Notes under the pieces: generated by a model
Seen by the model: the letters and a program-made list of their open reading frames with translations, nothing else
What the model was told of the DNA's origin: nothing
The model's database searches: none
Assembly: GCA_019448385.1 (NCBI GenBank)
Contig: JAGTXO010000004.1
Span: forward strand, 372,001-436,000
Length of the DNA: 64,000 nucleotides
Reading direction: 5' to 3'
Source: Diacronema lutheri
Taxonomy: Eukaryota; Haptophyta; Pavlovophyceae; Pavlovales; Pavlovaceae
Made by a program: the position numbers and the translations under genes
Shown here: piece after piece, positions 61,463 to 64,000 of the stretch
Layout of the letters: each line of letters begins with the position of its first letter
How positions within the stretch are numbered: position 1 is the stretch's first letter

Positions 61463-63229
61463 ATGGCCCGTGGATCCTTGAGAGTTCGAAGGGCTCTCGT
61501 CAAGTGGACGGAGGACGGCAGACAGTCGCACGTCGGGGGCGATGGCGCGATGGCGGCCGCGCGCACTGTAGCCAGCCGACCTCGCGGCAGGCGGGGCGGG
61601 CTATTGGCAGTGCCTGCGGGGCTGTGCGCGCTCGGGCTCGGCCTCGCACCGATTGTCCTCTTCACCCTCTACCTCGGCGCCACGCTCTCCAGCCTTCCTG
61701 CAGAGCCGCTCTCCAGCCTGCCTGCAGAGCCGCAGTGGCCGGCGGCGGCGCGCGGAGTGCGCAAAGCGCGCGCCGCGGCAGCGTCGGGCGAGCACGCGCG
61801 CGACCACGGTTCAGACGGCCGGCTGGAGGCGCGCGCGACGCTGCGCTCGATGCAGCCGGCCGCCCCCGAAGCCGCGCGCGCGGGTGGCGCCGCGCGCGTG
61901 TACATCTACGACCTATCTGATGTCTTTGGCGAGGCGCACGAGCTGCTCTCGCGCCTGTCCAATGAGACGCGCCAGCCGGGCGGCTGCACGCACGCGCAGC
62001 ACGAGTGCGGCCTGCGCCAGTTCGCCCACGAGCTCGAGCTCGTTGCGCTGCTTCGTCAGGCGCCGTTCGTAACGGCGGTGCCCGACGACGCGGACCTTTT
62101 CCTTGTGCCGTTCCCGTCGACGCTCGCGCTCATGTACGCGCGCTCGCTCAGGAGCCGCGACTGCCGGCGGTGCGTCGAGATGGAAGCGCGGCTGCTCGCG
62201 CTCCTCGCGGGCGAGCACGCGCGCCGGTGGTCGCGGTGCGGCGGGCACGACCACGTCTTCCTCTCGCTGCGCTGCCCGACGGCGCACGGGCACGAGATGG
62301 CCAACCGTGGCTACGCGGGCCACCTCTTCAACAGCTTCCGGGAGCCGCTGACCGGGATACACCTCTGCCTCGAGCCACCGCCCGACGCGCCCGACGCGCG
62401 CGCGCGCGACGGCGACGATGGCGCCGACGGCGCCGTCGGCGCGCGCGCCGCCCATCGCCCGAGCGACCGCTTCCACGCCATCGTCGTGCCGTCGCTCGTT
62501 GACTTCCCGACCATGGTCGCCGCTGACTACGAGGCGCGCACCGCGCCCAAGAGCACGCTCCTCTTCTTCCAGGGCGCGCCGCTCAACGACGTGCGGACGG
62601 TCGTAATCGACGCGATGCGCCGCTCGCCTGCCGACTGCAGGCTCTTGCCGCAATTCTCGCGCTTCACGCTCACGAGGCCGGCAGAGCACGCGGAGGCAAT
62701 GGCGCGCGCCACCTTTTGCTTCTGCCCGCGCGGCGACACCGCCATCGCAAAGCGCCAGTACGACGCGGTCGCAAGCCGATGCATCCCTGTGGTCGTTGCC
62801 GACGACGCGGAGTGGGCGTTCGCGCGGCGCACGCCGCCCGCCGCCTTCTCGCTGCGCGTGCGCGAGGCGGAGATTGTTGCGCCGGCAAATCGAAGCGGCG
62901 GCGAGCGGCTGCTCGACACGCTGCGCTCGCTCCCTGCGCCGCGCGTCGCCGAGCTGCAGCGCGGGCTCGCGGCGGCGTGGCGGCGCTTCCGGTACGGCGG
63001 CGAGTGGGCGGCCGGCGAGGTCCTCGACAGCGCGATTGACGAGCTCGCCGACCGCGTGCGCGTGCTGCGCGAGCTCGGCTGCGTGGCGGGCGGACCAGCC
63101 GTGCGCGAGGCCGCCGCCGACGCGGCCTTGTGGACGGCGCGGCTGCGCGCCCGCTTCGACGAGCTCTTTCCGCCGCCCGCGCGCGTGCCCGTGCTGCCGC
63201 TCACTCGCGTTCCAAAGTCGGCTGCCTAA
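61463..63229 (+). CDS. Exostosin-family (GT47-like) glycosyltransferase
   Basis: This single exon encodes 588 residues. It is a type II membrane protein: a short basic cytosolic tail, a transmembrane segment (about residues 46-74, LLAVPAGLCALGLGLAPIVLF), a repeated SSLPAEP stem, then the luminal catalytic domain. The domain opens with VYIYDLSDVF. It continues with PDDADLFLVPFPSTL, HDHVFLSLRCPTAHGHEMANRG, PKSTLLFFQGAPLNDVR and AMARATFCFCPRGDTAIAKRQYDAVASRCIPVVVADD. The F-C-L-x-P-x-G-D...G-C-I-P-V core is diagnostic of exostosin proteins. The Golgi is the likely site; sugar and acceptor are unknown. A second ATG at 61550 would still keep the membrane anchor. It is tail-to-tail with the DUF2009-like gene, 23 bp apart. 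Confidence 0.9.
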   Translation: MARGSLRVRRALVKWTEDGRQSHVGGDGAMAAARTVASRPRGRRGGLLAVPAGLCALGLGLAPIVLFTLYLGATLSSLPAEPLSSLPAEPQWPAAARGVRKARAAAASGEHARDHGSDGRLEARATLRSMQPAAPEAARAGGAARVYIYDLSDVFGEAHELLSRLSNETRQPGGCTHAQHECGLRQFAHELELVALLRQAPFVTAVPDDADLFLVPFPSTLALMYARSLRSRDCRRCVEMEARLLALLAGEHARRWSRCGGHDHVFLSLRCPTAHGHEMANRGYAGHLFNSFREPLTGIHLCLEPPPDAPDARARDGDDGADGAVGARAAHRPSDRFHAIVVPSLVDFPTMVAADYEARTAPKSTLLFFQGAPLNDVRTVVIDAMRRSPADCRLLPQFSRFTLTRPAEHAEAMARATFCFCPRGDTAIAKRQYDAVASRCIPVVVADDAEWAFARRTPPAAFSLRVREAEIVAPANRSGGERLLDTLRSLPAPRVAELQRGLAAAWRRFRYGGEWAAGEVLDSAIDELADRVRVLRELGCVAGGPAVREAAADAALWTARLRARFDELFPPPARVPVLPLTRVPKSAA

Positions 63230-63252
63230 GACGTGAAACTGGCGCGCACGGC

Positions 63253-64000
63253 TCACGCCTGAAACTCGCCGTCAAAGCCGATAAAGCCGCACATTTTGAA
63301 AAGCGGATAGTAGGGCTTGCTCGCCACCTGCGAGCACCAGTTCCACGCGGACGTGAGGCGCCCGTCGATGCAGCTGCCCGCGTCGTAAAAGTTGTCCGCG
63401 CCTGCGCGCACACACACGAGGGCGCGCATGACTCAGCTCGCGCGCGGCCGTGGCTCGCGTCGGCGGCGCGCGCGCGCGCAGCGGGGGCGGACCGCGCACC
63501 ACTTCCGTCGAACGCAAATTTGAAGAAGTCGCAGAGGATGGCCTTGACGGCGTCTGTGGGCGAGTGCCAGCGCAGCGCGATGTACGACTGCAGCTGCGCG
63601 GGCTGGTGCCGCGGGCTCGCGATCGCGTCGAGGACCAGGAGGAGCGGATTTAAAATGCGCTCGATGGCCGCGTACTTGTCAATAAATGTGAGAGCGTTCG
63701 GCACGTTTGTATCGCCCATGTGGATGACGGCGCTGCCCACCCACGTGCCGAGCTTGCGCTGCGTGTGGTGCAGCAGCTCGCGCATCGCGCGCTCTGTGCG
63801 ACGCGCCGGCTGCACGCGCTGCAGTCCCTGCCCCGTGTCCCGAAGCGAATAGGGCGACGACCCGTCGAGTAGGTCTGCCTCGGCGAGGCACCACAGCTTG
63901 AACATCTCGTGCGCGATCTCGCGCCACAACAGCAGCGACTGCAGCGCGAACGCGTGCTGGCGAGAATGCGAGTGCGAGAGGCGCGCGCCGCCCTCGCCGC
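63253..64000 (-). CDS. DUF2009-like protein, 3' part, running off the right edge
   Basis: Two exons are visible. The first is 63500-64000, open to the window edge (reading ...HAFALQSLLLWREIAHEMFKLW). The second is 63253-63401, ending at TGA. They join in phase across a 98-bp intron (donor GTGCGCGG, acceptor GCAG). Conserved-looking blocks are TWVGSAVIHMGDTNVPNALTF, IDKYAAIERILNPLLLVLD, and in the last exon NFYDAGSCIDGRLTSAWNWC followed by KPYYPLFKMCGFIGFDGEF. These match my memory of the DUF2009/UPF0652 family of plants, fungi and protists, whose function is unknown. The last exon lacks a start codon and would be missed by simple ORF calling. Confidence 0.65.

Overview
This is a gene-dense, very GC-rich window of nuclear DNA from a eukaryote, most likely a unicellular flagellated alga; haptophyte-like is my best guess, from base composition and intron style rather than a diagnostic gene. 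About 22 introns can be placed exactly because the protein frame rejoins in phase across them. They are short (97-285 bp), filled with CG-dinucleotide runs, usually open with GTGCG and nearly always close with GCAG. One uses a GC donor. A DLEC1/CFAP81-like axonemal gene implies a motile flagellum.

Layout. 1-9 kb: the end of an unknown gene, a tandem cyclic-nucleotide-binding-domain gene (-), RNA polymerase III subunit RPC2 (-) and CCR4-NOT subunit CNOT11 (+). 9-22 kb: U1 snRNP factor PRP39 (+), a 2.7 kb gene-poor stretch with a 3 x 189 bp tandem repeat, METTL16 (+), a putative glycosyltransferase (+), an ADCK2-type UbiB kinase (-) and a BSD-GST fusion (+). 22-34 kb: mitoribosomal mS33 (-), SAAL1-like ARM protein (+), a very large NEK-type kinase with CARMIL-like leucine-rich repeats (-), a GDSL/SGNH esterase (-) and a secretory JmjC protein (+). 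34-50 kb: a multi-pass membrane protein of unknown function (+), a doubtful single-pass membrane ORF (-), a four-GYF-domain protein (+), a bestrophin channel (-), a kelch/coiled-coil protein (+), molybdopterin synthase MOCS2B (-) and a CD2BP2/Lin1-like protein carrying an OCRE domain (+). 50-64 kb: the DLEC1-like gene (-), an RlmI-like rRNA methyltransferase (+), an SR-rich protein (+), a LOG-like Rossmann protein (-), an exostosin-family glycosyltransferase (+) and the 3' part of a DUF2009-like gene (-).

Most of the window is housekeeping: transcription, splicing and RNA modification (RPC2, CNOT11, PRP39, METTL16, CD2BP2-like, SR-rich, RlmI-like), organelle function (mS33, ADCK2, MOCS2B) and surface or secretory biochemistry (two glycosyltransferases, JmjC, esterase, bestrophin). 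Genes mostly alternate strand, with head-to-head start codons as little as 27-76 bp apart and tail-to-tail stops as little as 23-105 bp apart, so many neighbours must share bidirectional promoters. I saw no tRNA, rRNA, CRISPR array, transposase, reverse transcriptase or viral gene. The least ordinary material is the set of unusual domain fusions, the intron grammar, and a 45-nt duplication that brings a stop codon near the 3' end of the kinase gene.
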